Source: Ralstonia soli (GTDB lineage Bacteria; Pseudomonadota; Gammaproteobacteria; Burkholderiales; Burkholderiaceae). From it: a DNA stretch of 64,000 nt. A model generated the notes under the pieces. The model ran no database searches. It was not told where the DNA came from and worked only from the letters and a program-made list of their open reading frames with translations. This document shows positions 47,946 to 56,682 of this stretch, piece after piece. Position 1 is the stretch's first letter. Each line of letters opens with the position of its first letter. Location of the stretch: contig NZ_JAMXHT010000011.1 in NCBI RefSeq assembly GCF_023955655.1, positions 62,001 through 126,000 of the forward strand, written 5' to 3'. The position numbers and the translations under genes were made by a program.

Positions 47946-49904
47946 TCAGCCGGCGCTCACGCCGGAGGTCCGCTCATCGCGCGCGGCCTGGTAGCTGGTC
48001 AGCAGCGTTTCCAGCCGCTTGAAGTCCACCGGCTTGGTCAGGTGATCGGTAAAGCCCGCCTGGCGGCAGCGGGCGATGTCGTCTTCCATGCCGTAGCCCG
48101 TGATGGCGATTGACGGCGCGGCCTGCCGTTCGCCAAACACGTGCACCACATCCAGGCCGCTGCCGTCCGGCAGGCCGATATCGCTGATCAGCAGATCGAA
48201 CGTTCCCGACTCGGCGGCTTGCATCGCCGTGCGCGCGCCGTTGGCGACCGTGACGGTGTGGCCCAGGATCTGCAGCATCTGTGACATGGCTTCGGCGGTA
48301 TCAGCGTTGTCTTCCACCAGCAGCACATGCAGGCCCCCTCTGTGCTGTATGCGCGGCATGGGCGAGGGGGGCGGCGTCTCGGGCTGTGCCATCTCGGTGG
48401 CCAGCGGCAAGGTGAGCGTGAAGGTGGCGCCCTGGTGGCGGCCTGCGCTCTCGGCGATGAGCGACCCTTCGTGCTTCTGCACCAGTGCATAGGCAATCGC
48501 CAGGCCCAGCCCAAGCCCCCCAAAGCGTTGTGTGATGGATTCGTCAGCCTGTTCGAACGCCGAGAAGATGCGCGGCAGCGCGTCGGGTTCGATACCGATG
48601 CCGTTGTCCTTCACGGCCACCGCCACGGTGGCGGGGTTCGGGTTCCAGACGTGCACCTCGATGGCGCCGCCCTCGGGCGTGAATTTGACTGCGTTGCGCA
48701 CCAGGTTCCAGATCACTTGCTGGATGCGCGCGCCGTCGGCCAACAGCCGGCTGCGGCCCGCCTCGAAACGGGTCTTGAGCGCGAGACGCTTGATCTGCAT
48801 GTCGCTGCGCGACATCTCCAGCGTGCTCTCCAGCAGCGGATACAGGTCGACCGGCGCAAAGCTCACCGCCAGCTTGCCCCGCGCAATGCCGGTGATGTCG
48901 AGCAGGTCATCGATCAGGCGGGCTTCCAGTTCGGCATTGCGGCGCACGACCTCCAGCTGCGCGACCACGTAGGGCGGCAGGTCCTGGCGCAGTTCCAGCA
49001 GGTGGACGGCGGTCAGGATGGGGGTGAGCGGGGTGCGCAGTTCGTGCGAGAGCACGGCGAGGAAGTGGTCCTTGGCGTGGTTGGCCGTTTCGGCCTCTTC
49101 CTTGGCGCGGCGCAGGGCATCGGCGGCTATGCGTTCCTCGGTGGCGTCGCGCACGATCTTGGAGAAGCCGATCAACTGCCCCGCCTCGTTGTGGATGGCG
49201 GTGACGACGCTCGATGCATAGAACGGTGTGCCGTCCTTGCGTAGCATCCAGCGGTCGTCGGTCAGGCTGCCTTCGCGGCGCACGCGTTCGAGCTTGCGCT
49301 GGAAGTCGCCGGCTTCGCGCGCGGCCTGCGGGTACAGGATCTCGGCCGATTTGCCGAGGATGTCGTCGCGGCCATACCCCAGGATGCTGTGCGACGCTGC
49401 ATTCCAGGTGCGTACGATGCCCTGCGGGTCGAGCGAGAGCACGGCGTGCTCCTTGAGCGCGTTGATCAGCAGGCGGAAGTGCGTTTCCGTTTCACGCAGT
49501 GCGGCTTCGGCGGCAATGCGCTGGCGGCGTTCGGCGGCTTCGGCCAGCGCGCGCAGCAGCACCACGGGCAGGCGCTGCAGGCGCTGCTTGATGACGTAGT
49601 CAGTGGCGCCGCGCTTGAGCATGTCCACCGCGTGCTCCTCGCCCAGCGCACCTGACACGAAGATGAACGGCGTCTGCGGCGCCATGCGGCGCGCGATGTC
49701 GAGCGCCTCCGCCCCGGTGAACTGCGGCAGCATGTAATCGGCCAGGATGGCGTCGAAGGTGTGCGCGTTGAGCTGGGCGATGAAGTCGGTTTCGTTGTCG
49801 ACGAGGGTGGTGTCGGCGGGCAGGTTGGCGGTTTCAAGCCGCGCGCGCGTCAGCTCCGCATCGAGCAGATTGTCTTCGACCAGCAGCAGTTGCAGATTGG
49901 GCAT
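47946..49904 (-). CDS. Hybrid sensor kinase, REC-PAS-HisKA-HATPase-REC
   Basis: A 652-residue soluble kinase with no membrane helices. The N-terminal receiver has VEDN and Asp56 (ILADYMLP), and a PAS domain follows at about 140-260. The H box AVLSHELRTPL has His287. The N box is NLVRNAVKFTPEGG, the ATP lid has DNGIGI and GLGLGLAIA, and the C-terminal receiver has VEDN and SDIGLPDGSG. Third gene of an operon led by the phytochrome-like kinase; it follows the small regulator by 26 bp. Receivers at both ends suggest input from another kinase plus output to a phosphotransfer partner. Confidence 0.88.
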   Translation of the reverse strand: MPNLQLLLVEDNLLDAELTRARLETANLPADTTLVDNETDFIAQLNAHTFDAILADYMLPQFTGAEALDIARRMAPQTPFIFVSGALGEEHAVDMLKRGATDYVIKQRLQRLPVVLLRALAEAAERRQRIAAEAALRETETHFRLLINALKEHAVLSLDPQGIVRTWNAASHSILGYGRDDILGKSAEILYPQAAREAGDFQRKLERVRREGSLTDDRWMLRKDGTPFYASSVVTAIHNEAGQLIGFSKIVRDATEERIAADALRRAKEEAETANHAKDHFLAVLSHELRTPLTPILTAVHLLELRQDLPPYVVAQLEVVRRNAELEARLIDDLLDITGIARGKLAVSFAPVDLYPLLESTLEMSRSDMQIKRLALKTRFEAGRSRLLADGARIQQVIWNLVRNAVKFTPEGGAIEVHVWNPNPATVAVAVKDNGIGIEPDALPRIFSAFEQADESITQRFGGLGLGLAIAYALVQKHEGSLIAESAGRHQGATFTLTLPLATEMAQPETPPPSPMPRIQHRGGLHVLLVEDNADTAEAMSQMLQILGHTVTVANGARTAMQAAESGTFDLLISDIGLPDGSGLDVVHVFGERQAAPSIAITGYGMEDDIARCRQAGFTDHLTKPVDFKRLETLLTSYQAARDERTSGVSAG

Positions 49905-49930
49905 GGGGACGGTGGCTCCGAAGGGCGCGA

Positions 49931-50419
49931 CTAGCTGGTCGTCTGCAGGGCCCGGCGTGCCCGCGTCGACCCTGGCGGCGGTTCGTTCAGCACCGCCCAG
50001 AACACGCCCAGATCGGCTATCGCGTCGACAAACGCGTGGAACTCCACCGGCTTGACCACATAGGCGTTGACGCCCAGGGCATAGCTGCGCAGCAGGTCGG
50101 TTTCTTCGCGCGACGAGGTGAGCATGACCACCGGCAGGCTCTTGAGCGTGGGCGTGGCGCGAATCTCGGCCAGCACCTCCAATCCATCGACCTTGGGCAG
50201 CTTCAGATCGAGCAGCACCACCGCCGGGTTGCCCGGCACACGCTGCGCGTAGAGGTTGCGCGCGTGCAGGTAGTCCAGCGCTTCGGCGCCGTCGCGGGTG
50301 ACGACCACATCGTTGGCAAGCTGGCTGCGCTCCAGCGCCAGCAGGGTCAGCTCGAGGTCGTTCGGGTTGTCTTCAACGAGCAGGATGGGTTTGAGCATGG
50401 TGACAATGGGCGTGGACAT
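49931..50419 (-). CDS. Single-domain response regulator, Rcp1-like
   Basis: A 162-residue stand-alone receiver. VEDNPNDLELTLLAL is typical of regulators paired with phytochromes. The phospho-acceptor is Asp71 in VVLLDLKLPKVDG, and Thr and Lys lie in MLTSS and YVVKPVEF. There is no output domain, so it probably relays phosphate or binds a partner. The ATG is 5 bp past the phytochrome-like stop, so translation is likely coupled. A second ATG at 50398 is possible. Confidence 0.9.
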   Translation of the reverse strand: MSTPIVTMLKPILLVEDNPNDLELTLLALERSQLANDVVVTRDGAEALDYLHARNLYAQRVPGNPAVVLLDLKLPKVDGLEVLAEIRATPTLKSLPVVMLTSSREETDLLRSYALGVNAYVVKPVEFHAFVDAIADLGVFWAVLNEPPPGSTRARRALQTTS

Positions 50420-50424
50420 GACGA

Positions 50425-52713
50425 TCACGCATCGCGGGTGGCGGGGGTACCGGCCCCGGCCGCGGATGCCTCTAGCGGGTCGGGCATGCGCGGCAGCGCG
50501 AAGTAGAACGTCGCGCCGTGGTCGAGCTTGCCTTCGGCCCAGGTGCGGCCGCCATGGCGATCGATGATGCGCCGGACATTGGCCAGGCCGATGCCGGTGC
50601 CCTCGAATTCGTCCATGCGATGCAGCCGCTGGAACACCCCGAACAGCTTGTTCACGTACTCCATCGAGAAGCCCACGCCGTTGTCGGCAATGCGCACGAT
50701 GGTTTCGGTGTCGGTCTGTTCGGCGTGGATCTGGATGCGCGCCGGATTCCGGTCGCGCGTGTACTTGACCGCATTGGAGAGCAGGTTGCGTACCGCCAGT
50801 AGCAGGAAGGTCGGGTCGGCGCGCACCACCGGTAGCGCGGCGATGTTCCATTCGATGTGGCGACGCCCCTGGTCGGTCGTCAGCTCGCGCACGATGCCGC
50901 GCACGAGCTGGGTGAGGTCGACGTCGGCCAGGTGCAGCGCGCCGCGGCCCATCTGCGAGAAGGTCAGCAGATCGTCCACCAGCTTGCCGGCAAAGCGCGA
51001 CGATTCCGAGATCGTCTGCAGGAAGTGCCGCCCGCGCGCCGAGACGTGATCGCCTTCCATCTCGTCGAGCAGTTCGGCATACCCGGCGATATGCCGCAGC
51101 GGCGCGCGCAAGTCGTGCGAGACGGAATACGAAAATGCCTCCAGCTCGTGATTGGCGCGGCGCAATTCGCTGGTCAGCTCCGCTGCCTCTTCGGCGCGGC
51201 GCAGCACGATGTTGAGCACGGCGTAGCGGAATTCCGCGGCGGTTTCCACTTCGCTTGTCCGCCATGGGCGTGATGTGTGCGCGATGTGCTCGTGCCAGTG
51301 GCGCGTGCGGCCGAGCACGGTGGTTGTGTCCTGCTGGCTGGCCAGGCCGGGCGCGTCGCCGGCCCAGCCCACGGTGTGCGGCGTTTCGGGGCGGAACCAC
51401 AGCACGTAGTGCCGATGCAGCTGCGAGACCTGCACTGCCAGCAGGCCGGTGGCCTGGGGCAGCAGCGCCGCGCCGTCGGGGTAGACGGCGGCCAGGCGGT
51501 CGGTGTGGAAAACCTCGCCGGGGCGCTCGTCGGCCAGCCATTCGGTCAGGCGCAGGATGCTCTCGGCGTCGGGCGCCGCACCGATGCGCACGCAATCGTC
51601 CTGGCGCACGATGGCCGCGCCGCTGGCCGAGGCGAAGCGCAGCAGATCGGCCGGCTGTTCGAGCAGGCCGTCGAGGAAGTGGTCGCGATCGGCCATCGCC
51701 GCCAAGAGGCGCACGAGGATGCGGCGCAACTCCAGCCGGTGGGCAATCTCGGCGCGGTCTTCCTTGGCTTCGATCTGCAGCGACAGGATCTGCGCCAGGT
51801 GCTCGCACGCCGTGCGTACCTCGAACGACAGCGAGCAGGGCGTGGCGTGGTGGCACGCCACCAGCCCCCACAACTCCCCGCGCACGGTGAGCGCCAGCGT
51901 GAGCGAGGCCATCGCGCCCATGCGGCGCATGGTTTCGCGCTGGGCATCGGAGGCCGCGCGCAAGGCCGCATACGACAGATCGGTCACGCGCCCCGTGGCG
52001 GGATGCTGCGGCGGCACCAGGCCGACGGGCGTGCTGTCGATATCCGCCACCAGGCGCAACGGGTTGCGGCTGTACAGGCTGCGCAGCACCGGCGTCAGGC
52101 TGGCGCCGGGCAGGTGGGTGCCGAACAGCGTGTCGTAGGCCGTGTCGCGCGCCTCGGCCAGCGCACGCAGGGAGCCATCGGTGTCGATCCGGTAGACGGT
52201 CACGCGGCCAAATTGGGTCAGGCGGCGGACTTCGCGCGCGGCCAGGTCGGTCAGCGTGTCAATGCTGCTCACCGCCTGCAGGCTGCCGACGAAGGTGCGC
52301 ACCAGGGGGTACATCGATGCGAAGGCGCCATCGGCGGCGTGCACGGCGGGTTCGAGTTCGAGGATCAGCACGCCCCGGTGCCGGTGCACAACGGCGTCAA
52401 GGGCGTGGCCTTGCGGCGTGTGCAGCGTGCCGAAGTACAGCGGGTGGTCGTCCACGCTCTGCGTCGCCAGGGCACGCTCCAGCGCCGCGCGCCCGACCGC
52501 GCCGATCACGCGGTCGACCGGCGCCTGCAGTGCGGCGGCGAGCGGCGTGCCCAGCGCGGCTTCCAGGTTTTCACTGGCCTGGTCGATGCGCAGTCCAGGC
52601 TCGGACAGGCACAGCAGCACGCCGCGCGATTGGATGGCGGCCTCGGTGGCTGTGTCAGGGCCGACGCCTGGCGCGGCGTGGGTGTCGGCGAGAAAGGGCG
52701 GATGCGAACTCAT
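50425..52713 (-). CDS. Phytochrome-like histidine kinase lacking bilin-site residues
   Basis: A 762-residue protein with PAS (about 20-125), GAF (140-315), PHY (325-505) and HisKA-HATPase (515-750) regions. The kinase is intact: VSHDLRAPLRH with His533, NLLSNAVKYT, DNGVGF and GTGIGLANV. The photosensory site is not. No Cys lies ahead of the IQPHG-like IQSRG, PASDIP is replaced by PGASLT (202-207), the conserved GAF His is Gln258, and the tongue PRxSF is replaced by LGRTRHW. Only the later His (ACHH, 288-289) remains. It probably binds no bilin, or binds something else. Confidence 0.85.
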   Translation of the reverse strand: MSSHPPFLADTHAAPGVGPDTATEAAIQSRGVLLCLSEPGLRIDQASENLEAALGTPLAAALQAPVDRVIGAVGRAALERALATQSVDDHPLYFGTLHTPQGHALDAVVHRHRGVLILELEPAVHAADGAFASMYPLVRTFVGSLQAVSSIDTLTDLAAREVRRLTQFGRVTVYRIDTDGSLRALAEARDTAYDTLFGTHLPGASLTPVLRSLYSRNPLRLVADIDSTPVGLVPPQHPATGRVTDLSYAALRAASDAQRETMRRMGAMASLTLALTVRGELWGLVACHHATPCSLSFEVRTACEHLAQILSLQIEAKEDRAEIAHRLELRRILVRLLAAMADRDHFLDGLLEQPADLLRFASASGAAIVRQDDCVRIGAAPDAESILRLTEWLADERPGEVFHTDRLAAVYPDGAALLPQATGLLAVQVSQLHRHYVLWFRPETPHTVGWAGDAPGLASQQDTTTVLGRTRHWHEHIAHTSRPWRTSEVETAAEFRYAVLNIVLRRAEEAAELTSELRRANHELEAFSYSVSHDLRAPLRHIAGYAELLDEMEGDHVSARGRHFLQTISESSRFAGKLVDDLLTFSQMGRGALHLADVDLTQLVRGIVRELTTDQGRRHIEWNIAALPVVRADPTFLLLAVRNLLSNAVKYTRDRNPARIQIHAEQTDTETIVRIADNGVGFSMEYVNKLFGVFQRLHRMDEFEGTGIGLANVRRIIDRHGGRTWAEGKLDHGATFYFALPRMPDPLEASAAGAGTPATRDA

Positions 52714-53007
52714 GGCTAGACAAAGAGAGGCGCTACGCCGTTGGCGGCATGCCGTACCTCGGCTGGGTAGTCAACCCATCCTTTCCTGCCGCAGCAATCG
52801 CCATGCCTGAGGGGATCGCGCTGGCGTCACCGCAACTGTGGGGGCCGTGCCAGCCGCTGCCCTATCCCCGCCGCGTGTAAAAAGTGACGGATAGACATTG
52901 CAAGCTTGTAACGCCTACCCGTACCCGGGTCGCTCCGCGTTTTGTTGCGATAAGTGCAGGAGTATCATCAGCGCCTTGCTCACACCACTCGCAGGGAAGA
53001 TTCAACT
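52714..53007. other. Divergent intergenic region
   Basis: This 294-bp gap between the phytochrome-like operon (minus) and the amino-acid importer operon (plus) must hold both promoters. No clear -10/-35 pair stands out. TATCAT near 52971 is a weak -10 candidate for the plus strand. No gene is seen. Confidence 0.4.
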
Positions 53008-53784
53008 ATGTCGATGAAGCGTCTCATGGCTGCAGTCGCTGTCCTGACCACCTTTGCCATGGCGCCGGGCGGCGCGTCGGCGGAGCCCACCTACACCGTG
53101 GGCGCGGGCGGCACGTATCGCCCGTTCGAGTTCGAAACGCCGCAGAAGGAACTGACGGGCTTCGACATCGATCTGATCAAGGCGATCGGCAAGGCTGGCG
53201 GCTTCAACGTCAAGCTGGTCAGCACGCCGTGGGAAGGCATCTTTGCCACGCTCAACCAGGGTGACCGCGACATCATCGTTTCCGGCATCACCATCACTGA
53301 CCAGCGCAAGCAGATGGTCGATTTTTCGGCGCCGTACTTTCCGGCCGGCCAGGTGATCATCACCGCGCCGAATGCCAAGATCGCGAGCCTGGCAGACCTC
53401 AAGAAGCGCCAGGTCGGCGTGGTGGCATCCAGCGCCGGTGACACCGCCGTCTCGGAAGAACTCGGCCGCACGAGCTCGGCCATCAAGCGCTTCGACAACA
53501 CGCCGCTGATGCTCGAAGAGCTGTATCGCGGCGGTGTCGACGCGGCCGTGGGCGATGTGGGCGTGATCAAGTTCTACGTCAAGAGCCACCCGGAAAAGCC
53601 GTTCAGCCTCGTCTCCGACGCGAAGTTCAAGCCGCAGTACTTCGGCATCGCGGTCAAGAAGGGCAACAAGGTCGTGCTCGACCAGATCAACACCGGCCTG
53701 AAGAAGGTTGTGGCCGACGGCACTTACGCCAAGATCTACAAGCACTGGTTCGACGACAACGTGCCCACGCTACCCCAACAATAA
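53008..53784 (+). CDS. Polar amino-acid ABC importer, binding protein
   Basis: A 258-residue family 3 periplasmic binding protein. The signal peptide MSMKRLMAAVAVLTTFAMAP is cleaved near ASA-EPT. The mature part has the family motifs GTYRPFEFE, LTGFDIDLIKAIGK, IVSGITITDQRKQMVDFSAPY and DAAVGDVGVIKFY. GGGAAGA precedes the ATG. It is followed by a hairpin and then the permease and ATPase genes. The exact amino acid cannot be read from sequence. Confidence 0.9.
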   Translation: MSMKRLMAAVAVLTTFAMAPGGASAEPTYTVGAGGTYRPFEFETPQKELTGFDIDLIKAIGKAGGFNVKLVSTPWEGIFATLNQGDRDIIVSGITITDQRKQMVDFSAPYFPAGQVIITAPNAKIASLADLKKRQVGVVASSAGDTAVSEELGRTSSAIKRFDNTPLMLEELYRGGVDAAVGDVGVIKFYVKSHPEKPFSLVSDAKFKPQYFGIAVKKGNKVVLDQINTGLKKVVADGTYAKIYKHWFDDNVPTLPQQ

Positions 53785-53824
53785 GCAGCAGTCAGCGCGA
53801 TTGCGCCGCCACGCGTTTCTCCCG

Positions 53825-53855
53825 GAGCCGGCACTGCCGGCTCGTTTCATTCTGT
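53825..53855 (+). terminator. Partial terminator or attenuator after the binding-protein gene
   Basis: A perfect 8-bp stem (53825-53832 with 53836-53843) with a 3-nt loop is followed by T-rich but broken sequence. It lies inside the operon between binding protein and permease, so it probably lowers expression of the distal genes rather than ending the transcript. Confidence 0.6.
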
Positions 53856-53881
53856 TGCTCCAATAAAAAAAGGTGGTCCCC

Positions 53882-54631
53882 ATGGGTGGGTTCCAGTGGA
53901 ACATCATTGGCGAGTATCTGCCGCTCTTCGTCGAGGGCACGCTGATGACGCTCAAGTGCACGGTGATCTGCGTGATCGCCGGCACCTTGCTCGGGCTGGT
54001 GCTCGGCGTTGGCCGGCTCGCCGAGGCGCGTCACGGCTTTTACAAGTACTTCCTGCGCTATGCGGTGCAGTATCCGGTGCGCTTTTACGTCAGCTTCTTT
54101 CGCGGCACGCCGCTGTTCGTGCAGATTCTGCTGATCCACTTTGCGCTGATGCCGGTGCTGATCAACCCCGCGGATGGCTGGCTCATCAGCGGTGAACTCG
54201 CGCGCGAGGTCCGGCAGCAATACGGCGCGTTCACGTCGGCGGTGCTGGCCATCTCGCTGAATGCGGGCGCGTATGTGTCGGAAATCTTCCGCGCCGGCAT
54301 CCAGTCGATCGATCGCGGCCAGGCCGAGGCGGCACGCTCGCTGGGCATGACCTACATGGAGACGCTGCGCCGCGTGGTGCTGCCGCAGGCGTTTCGCCGC
54401 ATGCTGCCGCCGCTGGGCAACAACGCCATCGCCATCGTCAAGGATTCGTCGCTGGCCTCGGCCATCGGCCTGGCGGAACTCGCCTATGCCGCACGCACCG
54501 TGTCGGGTGCGTATGCGCGCTACTGGGAGCCGTATCTGACAATCTCGCTCATCTACTGGGCAATCACGCTGGTCTTGTCGGCCGGGGTTCAATATCTGGA
54601 AGCGAGGTACGGCAAGAATGATCGTCGTTAA
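53882..54631 (+). CDS. Polar amino-acid ABC importer, permease
   Basis: A 249-residue HisM/GlnP-family permease. N-terminal [18 protein letters not shown] is the typical first helix, [17 protein letters not shown] is the family signature, and the EAA loop is [24 protein letters not shown]. The ATG at 53882 has AGGTGG 5 nt upstream; the GTG at 53873 lies inside that site. Its end overlaps the ATPase gene by 14 bp. Confidence 0.93.
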   Translation: MGGFQWNIIGEYLPLFVEGTLMTLKCTVICVIAGTLLGLVLGVGRLAEARHGFYKYFLRYAVQYPVRFYVSFFRGTPLFVQILLIHFALMPVLINPADGWLISGELAREVRQQYGAFTSAVLAISLNAGAYVSEIFRAGIQSIDRGQAEAARSLGMTYMETLRRVVLPQAFRRMLPPLGNNAIAIVKDSSLASAIGLAELAYAARTVSGAYARYWEPYLTISLIYWAITLVLSAGVQYLEARYGKNDRR

Positions 54632-55340
54632 CAACCTGCAGAAGCAGTACGGCAATACGAACGTGCTGCGCGGCATCACCTGCCGCATCGAAGAGCGCGA
54701 AGTGGTGTGCGTGATCGGCCCGTCGGGCTCGGGCAAGAGCACGTTCCTGCGCTGCCTGAACGGGCTGGAAACCGTTTCGGGCGGCGAGGTACTGGTCAAC
54801 GGCTTTCATGTGGAAGACCCGAAGACCGACCTGAACAAGATGCGCGCCAGCGTGGGCATGGTGTTCCAGCGCTTCAACCTGTTCGCGCACATGTCGGTGC
54901 TCGACAACCTGGTGCTCGCGCCGATGCAGGTGCGCCGCATGAAGCGCGACGAGGCCGTCACGGTGGCCGAGCAACTGCTGCGCAAGGTCGGCCTGCTCGA
55001 CAAGATCGATGCACACCCGAGCCAGCTCTCGGGTGGTCAGCAGCAGCGCGTGGCGATTGCCCGCGCGCTGGCGATGTCGCCGACCGTGATGCTCTTCGAC
55101 GAACCCACCTCTGCGCTGGACCCGGAACTCGTCGGCGAAGTGCTGGAGGTGATGAAGTCGCTGGCCGAAGAGGGCATGACGATGGTGGTCGTCACGCACG
55201 AAATGGCGTTCGCGCGGGAAGTATCGGACCGCGTGTTCTTCATCGACCAGGGCGTGATCATGGAAGAGGGCGCGCCGGAGCAGATCTTCTCTGCGCCAAA
55301 GCACGAACGTACGCGCGAGTTTCTGCGCAAGGTGCTGTAG
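54618..55340 (+). CDS. Polar amino-acid ABC importer, ATPase
   Basis: A 240-residue GlnQ/HisP-type ATPase. Walker A is [19 protein letters not shown], the Q loop is [11 protein letters not shown], the signature is [15 protein letters not shown], Walker B is [14 protein letters not shown], and the switch His is in VVTHEMAFA. It overlaps the permease gene and is followed 10 bp later by an MFS gene in the same direction. Confidence 0.95.
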   Translation: MIVVNNLQKQYGNTNVLRGITCRIEEREVVCVIGPSGSGKSTFLRCLNGLETVSGGEVLVNGFHVEDPKTDLNKMRASVGMVFQRFNLFAHMSVLDNLVLAPMQVRRMKRDEAVTVAEQLLRKVGLLDKIDAHPSQLSGGQQQRVAIARALAMSPTVMLFDEPTSALDPELVGEVLEVMKSLAEEGMTMVVVTHEMAFAREVSDRVFFIDQGVIMEEGAPEQIFSAPKHERTREFLRKVL

Positions 55341-55350
55341 GGGCGATCCG

Positions 55351-56607
55351 ATGGAAGCGAACGTGAGCGCATCAACGGCGGACGCCGGTATTCCGGCGTC
55401 GCATCCCGCGCAGACCTCGGCCTACGCCTGGAAAGCGTTGGCCGGCTCGACCATCGGCTACGCGATGGACGGCTTCGATCTGCTGATCCTGGGCTTCATG
55501 CTGCCGGCGATTAGCGCGGCGCTGGCCCTGACGCCGAGCCAGTCCGGCGCCCTGGTGACCTGGACGCTGATCGGCGCCGTGGCTGGCGGCATCGTGTTCG
55601 GCGCGTTGAGCGATGTGTATGGCCGCGTGCGTGTGCTCACCTGGACCATCGTGCTGTTTGCCGTGTTCACGGGCCTGTGCGCATTCGCCCAAGGCTTCAG
55701 CGATCTGCTGGTCTATCGCACCATCGCCGGGATCGGCCTGGGCGGCGAATTCGGGATCGGCATGGCGCTGGCGGCCGAGGCGTGGCCGGCGCACAAGCGG
55801 GCGCGGGTGTCTTCGTATGTGGCGCTGGGTTGGCAGTCGGGTGTGCTGTTGGCTGCGTTGCTCACGCCGATGCTGCTGCCCGTCATTGGCTGGCGCGGCA
55901 TGTTCGTGCTGGGCATGGCGCCGGCGCTGGTGGCCTGGCTGGTGCGCAACAAGCTGCACGAGCCGGAAGTCTTCGTGCGCAACCGGGCTGCGGCGCGCCA
56001 GAAGTCCAATGCCTTCCGCTTGCTGGTCGCCGACGCGCGCACCACGCGCACCAGTGTCGGCATCGTCGTCCTCTGCGCCGTCCAGAACTTCGGCTACTAC
56101 GGCATCATGATCTGGCTGCCCACCTATCTGGGCAAGACGCTGGGGTTCTCGCTCACCAAGTCTGCCGTGTGGACCTCGGTGACGGTGCTGGGCATGATGG
56201 CGGGCATCTGCGTGTTCGGCCATCTGGCTGACCGCATCGGGCGCAAGCCGACGTTCCTGATCTTCCAGGCGGGCGCCGTGGCGATGGTGCTGACCTATGC
56301 GCGGCTGACCGACCCGGTGACGATGCTGTGGGCCGGCGCGGTCATGGGCATGTTCGTCAACGGCATGATTGGCGGCTATGGTGCGCTGATCTCGGAGGCG
56401 TACCCGACGGCCGCCCGTGCCACCGCGCAGAACGTGCTGTTCAACATCGGCCGCGCCATCGGCGGGTTTGGGCCGGTGGCGATCGGCAGCCTGGCTTCGG
56501 CCTATTCGTTTCCGGTGGCGATTGCGCTGCTGGCCGGCATCTATGTGCTCGACATGCTGGCGACGTTCTTCCTCATCCCCGAGTTGAAGGGGGCGGAGCT
56601 GGACTGA
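55351..56607 (+). CDS. MFS permease, organic-acid/aromatic-acid symporter type
   Basis: A 418-residue twelve-helix major facilitator. The motif GYAMDGFDLLILGFMLPAIS in helix 1 and GALSDVYGRVRVL in the helix 2-3 loop place it near the AAHS/SHS-type proton symporters. GIGLGGEFGIGMALAAE is the conserved helix 4-5 region. It begins 10 bp after the ABC ATPase, so it is probably in the same operon, which would give the cell two uptake routes or one uptake and one exchange route. The substrate is unknown. Confidence 0.85.
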   Translation: MEANVSASTADAGIPASHPAQTSAYAWKALAGSTIGYAMDGFDLLILGFMLPAISAALALTPSQSGALVTWTLIGAVAGGIVFGALSDVYGRVRVLTWTIVLFAVFTGLCAFAQGFSDLLVYRTIAGIGLGGEFGIGMALAAEAWPAHKRARVSSYVALGWQSGVLLAALLTPMLLPVIGWRGMFVLGMAPALVAWLVRNKLHEPEVFVRNRAAARQKSNAFRLLVADARTTRTSVGIVVLCAVQNFGYYGIMIWLPTYLGKTLGFSLTKSAVWTSVTVLGMMAGICVFGHLADRIGRKPTFLIFQAGAVAMVLTYARLTDPVTMLWAGAVMGMFVNGMIGGYGALISEAYPTAARATAQNVLFNIGRAIGGFGPVAIGSLASAYSFPVAIALLAGIYVLDMLATFFLIPELKGAELD

Positions 56608-56639
56608 CGGCAGACCGTTGGCTTGCGCGTTGCCCATGA

Positions 56640-56668
56640 AAAAAGCCCCGCAGTGCGGGGCTTTTTCG
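56640..56668. terminator. Bidirectional intrinsic terminator
   Basis: A perfect 12-bp stem (56640-56651 with 56655-56666) has a 3-nt loop, an A run before it and a T run after it. It serves both the MFS gene (plus) and ychF (minus). Confidence 0.9.
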
Positions 56669-56682
56669 TTGCGCTTGCCTGC

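Noticed and set aside
47053-48022. Repeat-protein frames across the array on both strands
   Set aside because: Several frames are open only because the unit is 42 bp without stops. Differences between copies do not favour third codon positions in the frames checked, and no ribosome-binding site was seen.
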